From: DATFNI01 sp963787205
Lineage (GTDB): Bacteria > Bacteroidota > Rhodothermia > Balneolales > DATFMH01
Length of the DNA: 64,000 nt
NCBI GenBank assembly: GCA_963787205.1
Contig: CAWBCD010000034.1
Coordinates: 1-64,000 of the forward strand
Direction of reading: 5' to 3'
Numbering within the stretch: position 1 is the stretch's first letter; every line of letters starts with the position of its first letter. Both the position numbers and the translations under genes were made by a program. The notes below the pieces were generated by a model that saw only the letters and a program-made list of their open reading frames with translations, was not told the origin of the DNA and made no database searches. Below, piece after piece: positions 55,417 through 64,000 of the stretch.

Positions 55417-56217
55417 GTGAAAGACTCAGATAAGGATACTCAAAACACAAGCGGTCGTCCATATATTCTCGCTGAAACAACGTGGGATGTCGTTAAGAAA
55501 ACGGATTATGATGTGGCCATTCTTCCATGGGGCGCCACCGAAGCTCACAACTATCACTTGCCGTATGCAACGGATAATTATCAGACCGATTATGTAGCCA
55601 TGGAAACAGCCAGGAAAGCATGGGAAAAAGAGGCGAAAGTAGTAGTGCTGCCCTGTATACCCTTCGGAGTCAATACCGGTCAATTTGATATTAAGCTGGA
55701 TATCAACATGAATCCGAGTACGCAGACTGCCGTGCTGAAGGATGTTGCCGCATCTGTTTACCGCGCCGGAATCAAAAAGTTTTTGGTCATGAATGGTCAT
55801 GGCGGCAATAACTTCAAGCAGATTATCCGGGAGGTTGGAGTCGAATTTCCTGAGATGGTGATCTTTGGAACAAACTGGTGGCAGGTTGCCGATGGAAACC
55901 AATATTTCGATGAACCGGGAGATCATGCCGGTGAGCTCGAAACAAGCGCAATGCAGTTTATCGTACCTGAGTTTGTCAAACCGCTGGAAACAGCGGGCGA
56001 TGGCAGCTCGAATCCGTTTACCATTAAGGCCTTGCGCGAGGGGAAAGTGTGGACGCAACGACTATGGAGCAAAGCCACCAATGATACCGGGGTTGGAAAT
56101 CCAAAGATGGCCACACCTGAAAAAGGGAAAAGATTCATTGATAAGGTAAGTGATGATCTTGCCGAATTTCTGGTGGATATCTCGCGAACCGACCTGAATG
56201 ATCTCTACAAAAAATAA
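55417..56217 (+). CDS. creatininase-family amidohydrolase
   Basis: 266 aa from GTG 55417 with AAAGGG before it. Metal ligands of the family are present: E42 and H44 in PWGATEAHNYHLPYATD with D53, NGHGGN, and the late Glu in DHAGELETS. Family members hydrolyse cyclic amides such as creatinine or act on formamidopyrimidines (as ArfB or MftE). The substrate cannot be told here; no riboflavin or mycofactocin gene is near. Cytoplasmic. Confidence 0.87.
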   Translation: MKDSDKDTQNTSGRPYILAETTWDVVKKTDYDVAILPWGATEAHNYHLPYATDNYQTDYVAMETARKAWEKEAKVVVLPCIPFGVNTGQFDIKLDINMNPSTQTAVLKDVAASVYRAGIKKFLVMNGHGGNNFKQIIREVGVEFPEMVIFGTNWWQVADGNQYFDEPGDHAGELETSAMQFIVPEFVKPLETAGDGSSNPFTIKALREGKVWTQRLWSKATNDTGVGNPKMATPEKGKRFIDKVSDDLAEFLVDISRTDLNDLYKK

Positions 56218-56245
56218 ACCTCAAAACGATTAGCAGACGTCTTCT

Positions 56246-56680
56246 ATGTTTGAAAGAAGCTTCTTTTTAAGGGAAACGCAATTGCTGGCCCAGGCGGTGG
56301 GAGACGTAATTACGAAAAAGAAGAAGAAGGAGTACGATGAGGCACTCCTGCAGGTGGATAAGTCTCTAAATCGATTCTTCAAAACTGATACGGATACCAT
56401 CCGGGAGATGACCGAAGAGGAGGTAATTCAGTTTTGTTATGAAGATGGACAGTTTTTCAACGAGAAGGGACTGCCGCTGGCCGATTTGCTGACGGAAAAG
56501 GCAGACATCATGGATGACCTGGACGAGACTGAGTCGGCGATTGGATGGTATCAAAAAGCATTGGCATTATATCAGGCGGCAGCGAGTAATCCCGGAGCGA
56601 CGATTCCGCTCGATATTTATTCGAAAATTAATCGTCTCCAGGAATATATCAGTGATCTTAAAGGGGAACGACAGAATTAA
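56246..56680 (+). CDS. small helical protein of unknown function
   Basis: 144 aa, all-helical, cytoplasmic. It opens MFERSFFLRETQLLAQAVGDVITKKKKKEYDEALLQVDKSL and ends with a TPR-like pair (LDETESAIGWYQKALALYQ). It resembles a group of uncharacterised proteins with the same opening (DUF6483-like), judged by eye. It lies 28 bases after the creatininase gene and may be in its operon. Confidence 0.65.
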   Translation: MFERSFFLRETQLLAQAVGDVITKKKKKEYDEALLQVDKSLNRFFKTDTDTIREMTEEEVIQFCYEDGQFFNEKGLPLADLLTEKADIMDDLDETESAIGWYQKALALYQAAASNPGATIPLDIYSKINRLQEYISDLKGERQN

Positions 56681-56777
56681 GGTTTGTAGACAGGCGCTTT
56701 ATTTTTGAACGATTTTCAGATCACAGCGCTTCGATAACTGTTCAGAACACAAATCGAAAGACAGTAAAAGCGTTGGA

Positions 56778-57638
56778 ATGAAAGGGAGTAAAATCTTTAT
56801 CAGTAATGTCACACTGGAAAATTTCCTGGCATTCCTGTTCATCTTCATCATAACCATTATAGTCGGAAATACCGTACAGCTGTTTGTACGAAAACTACTT
56901 GATGAGCGGGTCTCAGTAAGAAATGCCAAGTTCGTTGGCAGAATTATTCAATACGGCATTTTTATTGCCGGACTGTCGTACGGTATTTACCATGTTCTGC
57001 ATCTTGATCTTAATGCTCTTGCCGCTTCACTGGGTATTATCAGTATCGCTCTGGCATTTTCCTCCCAGCAGATTGTCCAAAATATTATGTCGGGGGTTAT
57101 CATTTCCATCAAACGGCCAATCTGGTATGATGACTGGATCGAGGTAGGCGGATCTGGTGTGAGCAGGGTGAAAGATATCGCCCTGACACAAACTACGTTG
57201 CGGGGCATTGATGGCCGGTTGTTTCTCATTCCCAATTCAATGATGGTGAGTTCGAGTGTGACCAACTACTCCAAAGCAGGATTCATCACGATCAGCATTC
57301 CGCTTTCTTTCCCGTCAGAGACTGATTTGCAACAGGTGAGAAAAATTATTCTTGATATTATTGACGGTCATCCTAAGATCCTTCCAAACCTTCCACCGGA
57401 AGAGAAAAAAAAAGCCAGCAATATTCTTGGATTGAATAGTTTTCGTCGATTATTTCGGGATGATGTGAGCCTGCGATCATTTGAGCCGCAGATTCGCATC
57501 ACCGATATCAACGGTTCAAAAATATCGCTGACTGTCAGTGTCTGGATACGGCATGTGAATGAACGGAGTGTCGTGATTTCGGAGTTGCTGCAATCCTTTC
57601 TTGAAGGATTTACTGTGAAGGGGATAAAAACGGTGTAA
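56778..57638 (+). CDS. MscS-family mechanosensitive channel
   Basis: 286 aa inner-membrane channel. One N-terminal helix (FLAFLFIFIITIIVGNTVQLFV), a second (GRIIQYGIFIAGLSYGIYHVL) and the pore helix LAASLGIISIALAFSSQQIVQNIMSGVII, which has the Gly/Ala-packing of MscS TM3. The beta domain follows: PIWYDDWIEVGG, RGIDGRLFLIPNSMMVSSSVTNYS. Opens on membrane stretch to let solutes out. Alone, in same direction as its neighbours. Confidence 0.93.
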   Translation: MKGSKIFISNVTLENFLAFLFIFIITIIVGNTVQLFVRKLLDERVSVRNAKFVGRIIQYGIFIAGLSYGIYHVLHLDLNALAASLGIISIALAFSSQQIVQNIMSGVIISIKRPIWYDDWIEVGGSGVSRVKDIALTQTTLRGIDGRLFLIPNSMMVSSSVTNYSKAGFITISIPLSFPSETDLQQVRKIILDIIDGHPKILPNLPPEEKKKASNILGLNSFRRLFRDDVSLRSFEPQIRITDINGSKISLTVSVWIRHVNERSVVISELLQSFLEGFTVKGIKTV

Positions 57639-57827
57639 CGATACCCTCGCTGTCGCTGGTAAATCTATTTACACAATTTTATTTCTTTTTTCGGATAGCT
57701 TGATCATATTGGCGGGGTTACTCCAATAATTGGAATGGGTCTGTTGATCACGTGTGTCGGTATGCTACATAATACTGCCGCAAACAGAAATAATTTGGTT
57801 ATGAGAATACAAGAAATCCCCTCATCT

Positions 57828-60800
57828 ATGAACGTTTTGAAGAAAACCTGGTCTTGTAAGAAAAGACCGCTGCTCTATCTTGAACTCATTTTCTCGCTGT
57901 CGCTGATGGTTGCCGTTACAACGGCTTTCGGCCAATCGATCCCTGAGAGTGCCTACTCCGGCATGCGCTGGCGTCAGGTCGGCCCGTTTCGGGCGGGATG
58001 GGCTACAGTGGCAAGCGGTGTCCCGGGTCAGCCCAATACGTACTACTTCGGCGGAGCCGGCGGCGGTGTCTGGAAAACAGTCAATGCAGGGCGTACCTGG
58101 GAGCCGCTCATGCAGCATAAATCGGCCTCGGCCGTTGGTGCGCTTGCCGTTTCCCTGTCAAATCCGAAGATCATTTATGTGGGTACCGGTCAGGTTACCA
58201 TCCGCTACGATGATATGGCCGGCAACGGTGTGTATCGTTCTGATGATGGTGGAAAAACATGGGAAAATGTGGGATTGAAAGACAGCCGTCATATCGGACG
58301 GATACTGATCGATCCGAAAAATCCAAATAGGGTACTGGTTGCGGCACTGGGACATGCATTTGGTCCGAATGAAGAACGGGGTGTTTACCTCACGACAGAT
58401 GGTGGGAAGCACTGGCAGCATGTGCTTCAGGTAGATGACAAGACCGGTGCGGTGGATTTGGCATGGGATCCCAAACATCCGGAAGTGGTGTATGCCGCTA
58501 TGTGGCAGATGCGCCTGCATCCCTGGCTCGATTATTTTCAACCGCAGGGCGGACCCGGGTCCGGTATCTACAAAAGTGAGGATGGCGGCGAACACTGGAC
58601 AAAAGTTGGCGGTAAAGGATTGCCTTCAGGAGATCTTGGTCGCATCGGTATAGCTGTTGCAGCAGGAAGTGGTGGCAAGACTGTTTTGGCGACGCTTGCA
58701 CAGGGTGCACAGGCCGGTGCATCAGGTGGAGGAAGTGGTTTTTATCGCTCGGATGACGGCGGCAACACCTGGACCTTGCTCAGTACCGACGGCGAACTTA
58801 CGAACAATTACTTTTGCCGGATCACTGTGGATCCGAAAGATCCGAATAAGCTGTATGTGATGGGACGATCCATCCATTATTCAAGTGATGGCGGACGCCA
58901 TTTCAGTATCGTTAAAGGATCTCCGGGAGGCGACGACTATCACTTCCTGTGGATCAATCCCGATGACCCTTCTCACATGATCACGGGTGCCGATCAGGGA
59001 GCATGCGTGACCGTAGACGGTGGCAAGACGTGGTCGAGCTGGTACAATCAGCCCACCGGTCAGTTTTACCATATTGCTGTTGATGATCAGTTCCCGTATC
59101 ACATATACAGCGGACAGCAGGACAATGGAACGGTTGATATCTCCAGCCGTGGTCCGTATGGAGTGATCGAGGAGCGCGACTGGCACCCGGTTGGCGGCGA
59201 CGAGCGCGACTATATGGTACCCAAACCCGGCGATCCGGGTCTCGTGTTTGGTAGCGGACTTGGGGGACACGTCTCACGTTTCTATGAGTCGACTCGTCAG
59301 GTTGCAGATGTATCACCATGGCCGGTATCGAGCTATGGTGCGGAGCCAACGACTGTTAAGTACCGCTATACCTGGATAACGCCACTGGTTTTTTCACCCA
59401 CCGGCAACCATGCCATGTACTTCGGATCCCAGGTATTATTCAAGTCGACGGATGATGGAAACAACTGGCAAACGGTCAGTCCGGATCTGAGCGGCAAGAA
59501 GTCCGGATCGAAAGATCACACGAATCCAACCCTGGAACAGGCAAAAGACGCCGGTTACGGGGTGATTTACTGCATCGCGCCCTCGCCCAAAGACCAGGAT
59601 GTCATCTGGGTGGGCACCGATGACGGACAGATCCAGGTGACGACCGATGGCGGTCAGCATTGGAAAAACGTGACACCCGATGCTATTCCGCTGTGGGGGA
59701 AAATATCCACGATCTCTCCCTCCTCCTACTCGACAAAAGTGGCCTATGTTGCCGTCGATCTTCACCGGCTCGATCGTTTCTCTCCCTTGATCCTGAAAAC
59801 AGAGGATGGTGGAAAGACATGGACAAAGATCGACAACGGCATTCCTTCGGATGAATACGTAAGTGTGGTCAGGGCTGATCCCATGCGTCAGGGATTACTG
59901 TATGCCGGGACCAACCGCAGTGTGTATGTCTCGTTCAACGACGGGGCAAAGTGGCAGCCGCTTTCTCTGAATTTCCCGACTACCTGGGTGCGGGATCTGC
60001 AGGTGCACAACGGAGACCTGATCGCCGGAACGCAGGGCCGTGGTATCTGGGTACTCGACGATCTGGAACCGTTGCGCGAGGTTGGCACGCCGATCGATCA
60101 TATGTCGGTACACCTGTTCCGGCCGGAAAACGCATGGCGTCTGCGTCGCGACGAAAACCGGGATACCCCACCGCCCCCCTCCACGCCGCTCGGACAAAAT
60201 CCGCCTGCCGGTGCCGTCATCGATTACTGGCTCCAGGATGCGGTCAGTGGACCTATCACACTGACAATTAAAGATTCGGACGGACATGTGGTTAGGCATT
60301 TCAACAGCGAACATATGACGCATCATCTCAAAGCCGACCGCTACTTCCAGCCGGGATGGCTCGGAGCACCAGAGGAACTACCCACTTCGGCAGGAATGCA
60401 CCGTTTTGTGTGGGATCTGCGCTACCAGCGGCCACCGGCTCTCGGTTATGGGTATTCGATTTCAGCAGTCTGGGATGATGACACACCGATTGTGCCCGAG
60501 GGAGCCATGGCGCTTCCGGGCAATTATACGGTGACGCTGACAGTGAACGGCAAGTCATATACCCAGCCGCTTACGATCGACCTCGATCCGCGCGTGCATG
60601 TAAGTATGGATGCCCTTCGCCAGCAACTGCAGTTGGCACAGTCTGTCGATTCGGCGATGAGTGAGGCAGTGAAATTGCACGAAAAGATCGAATCAGCATT
60701 GAAAAAGGGATATGTTTCGAAATCACATGAAGCGACGCTCAAAAAGATTGCCGATTCCGGGAATCCGAGCCTGGCGCAAATAGACGGTGTACTTAGCAGC

Positions 60801-60926
60801 TTGTCATCGGCGGTGAAAAGTGCCGATGCTGCTCCCACTCAAGGGCAGCAGGAGGTTTTCAATCACTATAGGCAGGAGTTGAATAATCTTGTTTCCGAGT
60901 GGAACAAGGTGAAAGGAAAGCGGTAA
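57828..60926 (+). CDS. secreted Asp-box (sortilin/Vps10-like) propeller protein
   Basis: About 1032 aa. After a basic start and hydrophobic LLYLELIFSLSLMVAVTTAFGQ signal peptide come two beta-propellers with many Asp-boxes, such as SDDGGKTW, TDGGKHW, SEDGGEHW and TEDGGKTW. The C-terminus has a FlgD-like strand (PITLTIKDSDGHVVRHFNSE) and a helical end (about the last 110 residues). Such proteins are annotated as glycosyl hydrolases or exo-sialidase-like, but no catalytic set is evident; binding or surface function is possible. The first ATG (57735) would add 31 residues; 57828 is chosen because the signal peptide begins there. Confidence 0.85.
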   Translation: MNVLKKTWSCKKRPLLYLELIFSLSLMVAVTTAFGQSIPESAYSGMRWRQVGPFRAGWATVASGVPGQPNTYYFGGAGGGVWKTVNAGRTWEPLMQHKSASAVGALAVSLSNPKIIYVGTGQVTIRYDDMAGNGVYRSDDGGKTWENVGLKDSRHIGRILIDPKNPNRVLVAALGHAFGPNEERGVYLTTDGGKHWQHVLQVDDKTGAVDLAWDPKHPEVVYAAMWQMRLHPWLDYFQPQGGPGSGIYKSEDGGEHWTKVGGKGLPSGDLGRIGIAVAAGSGGKTVLATLAQGAQAGASGGGSGFYRSDDGGNTWTLLSTDGELTNNYFCRITVDPKDPNKLYVMGRSIHYSSDGGRHFSIVKGSPGGDDYHFLWINPDDPSHMITGADQGACVTVDGGKTWSSWYNQPTGQFYHIAVDDQFPYHIYSGQQDNGTVDISSRGPYGVIEERDWHPVGGDERDYMVPKPGDPGLVFGSGLGGHVSRFYESTRQVADVSPWPVSSYGAEPTTVKYRYTWITPLVFSPTGNHAMYFGSQVLFKSTDDGNNWQTVSPDLSGKKSGSKDHTNPTLEQAKDAGYGVIYCIAPSPKDQDVIWVGTDDGQIQVTTDGGQHWKNVTPDAIPLWGKISTISPSSYSTKVAYVAVDLHRLDRFSPLILKTEDGGKTWTKIDNGIPSDEYVSVVRADPMRQGLLYAGTNRSVYVSFNDGAKWQPLSLNFPTTWVRDLQVHNGDLIAGTQGRGIWVLDDLEPLREVGTPIDHMSVHLFRPENAWRLRRDENRDTPPPPSTPLGQNPPAGAVIDYWLQDAVSGPITLTIKDSDGHVVRHFNSEHMTHHLKADRYFQPGWLGAPEELPTSAGMHRFVWDLRYQRPPALGYGYSISAVWDDDTPIVPEGAMALPGNYTVTLTVNGKSYTQPLTIDLDPRVHVSMDALRQQLQLAQSVDSAMSEAVKLHEKIESALKKGYVSKSHEATLKKIADSGNPSLAQIDGVLSSLSSAVKSADAAPTQGQQEVFNHYRQELNNLVSEWNKVKGKR

Positions 60927-60953
60927 TCCCTTTTTACTGGATCCAATCAGTAT

Positions 60954-60990
60954 AAAGCTGCGGCGCACTTTCAAATGGCGTCGCAGCTTT
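60954..60990. terminator. bidirectional terminator between propeller gene and TPL-type gene
   Basis: AAAGCTGCGGCGC pairs with GCGTCGCAGCTTT (13 bp with one G-T) around an 11-base loop, with A/T at both ends. It sits between two convergent genes. Confidence 0.8.
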
Positions 60991-60998
60991 GCAGCTTA

Positions 60999-62390
60999 TC
61001 ATAGCCTTTCAAACCGTGCCTGGAAGAAACGGAGCTGTTTGGGTTCGTATACCATCTTCAGGCCTTGTATTTTCTGGCGATTTTCGTATACGGCGAGCAC
61101 CGATTCCGCGGTGACATCCATGTGAGCCTGCGTGTAGACGCGCCTCGGGATAGTTACCCGGACGAGTTCGAGTTTAGGATGCCGGTTTTCACCCGTTTTG
61201 GAGTCGCGCCCGGCAGAAACGATGCCACGCTCCATAGTCCGCACGCCTGAGTCGATATAGATCTCCGCAGCTAGCGTTTGCGCTGGGAATTTTTCCTGCG
61301 GGATATGCTCCAAAATCTTCTTGGCGTCCAGGAAAATCGCATGCCCTCCGATTGGTTTCACAATGGGAATATCCCAGTCCATCAGTTTCTGACCAAGGTA
61401 TTCCACCTGCCCGATGCGGGAGCGGAGGTAATCTTCCTGGACCATCTCTTCCATCCCGCGAGCCATCGCTTCCATATCGCGACCGGCGAGTCCGCCATAG
61501 GTATGCAATCCCTCGTACACCACGACCATATTTCGTGCTTCGTCGAAAACCTGTTCGTCGTTTAAAGCCAGAAAACCGCCAATGTTAACCAGCAGATCTT
61601 TCTTGCCGCTCATTGTAGCCCCGTCGGTATACGAGCACATTTGTTTCAGGATCTCGGCAACGGATTTATTTTCGAACCCTTTTTCCCGCTGTTTGATAAA
61701 CCAGGCATTTTCAACAGCCCGTGTTATATCAAAAATGATCCGGATGCCGTGTTTATTTGCAAGTCCTCGAAGCGCTTCCAGATTATGCATCGAAATAGGC
61801 TGACCACCCGCCATATTAACCGTAGCGGCAACACTGACGTACGGGATTTTATCGGCGCCCACTTTTTTGATCAGATCTTCGAGCTTTTGGAGATCGACGT
61901 TACCCTTGAACGGATGTGTCGAATCCGGATCATGCGCTTCGCTGATGATCACGTCGACAAACGTACCCCCTGCGAGTTCCTGATGTTCACGAGTGGTGGT
62001 AAAATACATGTTGCCGGGAATGTAATCGCCCTTGCTGATCAGTAATTGCGAGATGATATGCTCGGCGCCACGACCCTGGTGGGTGGGCACCAGGTACTTG
62101 TAACCATAATACTTGCGCATATTCGATTCCAGGTAGTAGAAGTTTTTACTTCCGGCATAGGCTTCGTCACCCAGCATCATGCCGGCCCACTGGTAATCGC
62201 TCATGGCATTGGTGCCGCTGTCGGTTAACAAATCGATATATACATCCTCCGACCGGAGCAGAAAGGTGTTATAGCCGGCTTCGTCAATAGCTTTTTCCCG
62301 GTGTTCCCTGGTTGTTGTTTTCAGGGGCTCAACCACTTTCACCTTGTATGGTTCGGCCCAGCTGCGTCTTGATGGTTTTGGATATGACAT
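60999..62390 (-). CDS. tpl: tyrosine phenol-lyase-type beta-eliminating lyase
   Basis: 463 aa PLP enzyme. The PLP lysine is K264 in MSGKKDLLVNIGG. Residues that separate tyrosine phenol-lyase from tryptophanase follow the TPL type, each with an offset of seven: T131 (T124 in Citrobacter TPL, Asp in tryptophanase), R388 in VRTMERGI (R381) and F455 in QLRFFQARF (F448, His in tryptophanase). THQGRGAEHIISQL and TVNMAGGQPISM are shared signatures. Predicted reaction: L-tyrosine to phenol, pyruvate and ammonia. 463 aa is normal. Automated annotation may call it tryptophanase. No tyrosine permease or TyrR-like regulator is close. Confidence 0.88.
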   Translation of the reverse strand: MSYPKPSRRSWAEPYKVKVVEPLKTTTREHREKAIDEAGYNTFLLRSEDVYIDLLTDSGTNAMSDYQWAGMMLGDEAYAGSKNFYYLESNMRKYYGYKYLVPTHQGRGAEHIISQLLISKGDYIPGNMYFTTTREHQELAGGTFVDVIISEAHDPDSTHPFKGNVDLQKLEDLIKKVGADKIPYVSVAATVNMAGGQPISMHNLEALRGLANKHGIRIIFDITRAVENAWFIKQREKGFENKSVAEILKQMCSYTDGATMSGKKDLLVNIGGFLALNDEQVFDEARNMVVVYEGLHTYGGLAGRDMEAMARGMEEMVQEDYLRSRIGQVEYLGQKLMDWDIPIVKPIGGHAIFLDAKKILEHIPQEKFPAQTLAAEIYIDSGVRTMERGIVSAGRDSKTGENRHPKLELVRVTIPRRVYTQAHMDVTAESVLAVYENRQKIQGLKMVYEPKQLRFFQARFERL

Positions 62391-62534
62391 AAAAATATTC
62401 CTTTAAGATTAATTTTCGTTGACTGAATTTACCCGGTGGGAGGTAGAGTTTCAATGCCGGAAGGGCGGTTTAGAAATAGAGATATAAGGGAAATAAGTGT
62501 GGACAAGTGGGATCATAGTTAACCTCCTTACGTC

Positions 62535-62554
62535 ATTCCTGCGAAAGCAGGAAT
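62535..62554. repeat. short hairpin ATTCCTGC-GAAA-GCAGGAAT
   Basis: Eight-base perfect arms around GAAA, preceded by CGTC and followed by CTCC. It resembles a short genomic palindrome found in many bacteria and is distinct from the GTCATCCTGA family. It lies in the gap upstream of the TPL-type gene. Confidence 0.6.
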
Positions 62555-62665
62555 CTCCGCTGCTCCGAAATGTTGACATCCAGGATTGTGAAATAAAGGT
62601 ATCCACCCTACCAAGTACATCTTTGATCAGGAGAAAAGGCCAGTTAGTTTTCCGCTAAAAAAGCG

Positions 62666-62857
62666 ATGAGAAAAGCCGAAGAGATGTATGCCCTGATTGA
62701 AGAATGGCAGAGCAGTGGGCAAACCCAAAACGTGTTTTGCCAGGAACAGGAGATCAAACCAGGAACGTTTGCCTATTGGCTGCGAAAGAAGAGGCAGAGC
62801 GAGGAATCCACCAGTGGATTCCTGCCGGTGCGGGTGAGTCAGGATCCGCAGGTTTGA
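62666..62857 (+). pseudogene. IS66-family TnpA accessory gene, truncated
   Basis: 63 aa. MRKAEEMYALIEEWQSSGQTQNVFCQEQEIKPGTFAYWLRKKRQ matches the start of IS66 orf1 (TnpA), a small helix-turn-helix protein. The family is about 90-110 aa and goes on with tnpB and the transposase; here it ends at VSQDPQV and nothing of the rest follows. The neighbouring transposase belongs to another family, so this is a scrap of an older element. Confidence 0.7.
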
Positions 62858-63030
62858 TATTTAGTGGTCAGGTGTGATCACTATGCTGCTACGTTTTACC
62901 TATATTGACATCTAAATACCATGATAACAAATAGATATGAGCGATATTCGCCCCGCAGATTCCCGATCAAACAGACTGTGTCATAATCTGGCAAAGAATT
63001 TTATCTTTGAAGAAACTATAAATACCAGTT

Positions 63031-64000
63031 ATGGCCTATAAATACGGAAATCGCGAGCAAATTACTTTTTTACCTGATTGCATAGAAAATTATGTTACCG
63101 AAGCGGATCCTGTACGGGCCTATGATGCGTTTATAGATGCCTTAGATCTGGGGGAATTAGGCTTAAATCTTGACGATAGTCAGCTTGGTCCTTCCAGTTA
63201 CAATCCGGTTACGATGTTAAAAATATTAGTCTATGGGTATTCCTACGGATGGCGGAGTTCAAGAAAGCTGGAGCGGGCGCTTTATCATAATTTATCGTTT
63301 ATGTGGTAGGCCGGTGGGTTAAAACCGGATCATAAGACCCTTGCTAATTTTCGCAAAGATAATAAAGGGGTTCTCTCAAAGGTACTCAAAGGGTGTGTTC
63401 GGATGTGTATGAGCCTGGATTTAATAGTCGGAAATGTCTTGTTTGTGGATGGCAGTAAAATACGGGCCAATGCCGGCAAGAGTCAGACCAAGGGCAAAGC
63501 CGGCTTACAAAACCAATTGACCAGGATAGAGGAACGGATCGAGGAGCTTTTGACCCGGTGCGAGCAAGTAGACGAGCAGGAATCGGGCAGTCTGGTTAAA
63601 ATGAAACGAGAGCTGAAGAATAAGAGCAAACTCAAACAGAAAATTATATCCCTGGCCAAAGAGCTGAAAGGGGAGGAACAGGTCAATGTGACCGATCCGG
63701 AGTGTAAAATCATGAAAGCTCGTCAAGGCTCTCACGCCTCGTATAACAGTCAACTTGTGGTAGATGATGCGCAAGGGCTTATTGTATCTACCCAGGCGAT
63801 TAGTGAGGGAACCGATCACAATCAGTTGGCCCAACAGATTGCCAATGCCGAGGAAGCGATGGGACACCCCAGCCGGGTAAGCTGTGCCGATGCCGGTTAC
63901 TCCAGTGTCGATGCCTTAAAGCCGTTAGTCGATCAAGCGGATCGCAAGGTTATTGTTCCCAATGAGCGGCAGGCGCAAAAGCGACCAAAACCGCCCTCTC
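63031..64000 (+). pseudogene. IS1182-like transposase with in-frame TAG, runs off window
   Basis: DDE transposase of the IS1182/IS1380-like DUF772 group. The N-terminal domain FLPDCIENYVTEADPVRAYDAFIDALDL and YNPVTMLKILVYGYSYGWRSSRKLERALYHNLSFMW is followed by TAG at 63307 and then, in the same frame, AGGLKPDHKTLANFRKD, FVDGSKIRANAGK (first Asp) and CADAGYSS (second Asp). Normally Leu or Thr stands where the stop is. The third catalytic residue would be beyond 64000. An upstream stretch near 62965 (AGACTGTGTCATAATC) may be the left end. With the stop it is not an intact element; the right part is outside the window. Confidence 0.8.

Noticed and set aside
30958..63309. TAG might be read as an amino acid in this organism (TAG inside MerR/TipAS and transposase genes)
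   Set aside because: TAG ends several intact genes at the expected place (hemY, the SIS gene, the histidine kinase, and the GH35 C-terminal part), and at least the kinase has no second stop close behind.

Overview
The window looks like a chromosomal segment of a Gram-negative bacterium of the FCB group, most likely Bacteroidota in the broad sense (Balneolota/Rhodothermota-like). The signs are outer-membrane genes (a TonB-dependent receptor and an Omp85-type barrel), a C-terminal secretion tail of the NPFNPST type, MutS2, an antitoxin/PIN pair typical of Bacteroidota, few Shine-Dalgarno sequences, and scattered palindromic repeats. An O2-dependent HemF, AcnA and Mg-type HemB indicate an aerobic or facultative life. 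No tRNA, rRNA, CRISPR array or prophage was seen.

Layout. 1-8.5 kb: a GC-rich broken alkyltransferase-like gene joined to an MFS transporter, a KamA-family radical SAM enzyme, mutS2, a HemD-like orphan, CsbD, an Omp85-type barrel and an AhpD-like protein. 8.7-22.5 kb: a nearly continuous heme operon: SGNH hydrolase, hemY, hemH, hemA, hemC, hemD, hemE, hemF, hemB, a decayed VapBC-type pair, hemL and an MFS exporter. Glutamyl-tRNA is reduced by HemA, aminated by HemL and carried through B-C-D-E-F-Y-H to protoheme; many of these genes overlap by 1-8 bases. 22.7-31 kb: a DUF72 protein, a hybrid histidine kinase with a truncated CheB/CheR-PAS relative, acnA, and a MerR/TipAS regulator cut by a stop codon. 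31-38 kb: two secreted beta-galactosidase-type genes (GH35 and GH2), both frameshifted. 38-43 kb: a HEAT-repeat protein, an AT-rich orphan, a serine beta-lactamase-like hydrolase and a secreted protein interrupted at the end of its signal peptide. 43-47.5 kb: a ROK kinase/MFS/SIS sugar cluster and an ECF41 sigma factor. 47.6-62.4 kb: TonB receptor, DUF5996, beta-propeller, motAB, a GT10 glycosyltransferase, a creatininase-family enzyme, MscS, a large Asp-box/sortilin-like propeller protein and a tyrosine phenol-lyase-type enzyme. 62.6-64 kb: remnants of an IS66 accessory gene and an IS1182-like transposase running off the end.

The most striking overall pattern is decay. Core genes (the whole heme pathway, mutS2, acnA, motAB) are intact, while at least seven accessory genes carry single-base insertions or in-frame stops. 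A family of about 50-170 bp palindromic repeats beginning GTCATCCTGA occurs six times, and one copy supplies the last codons of a gene.
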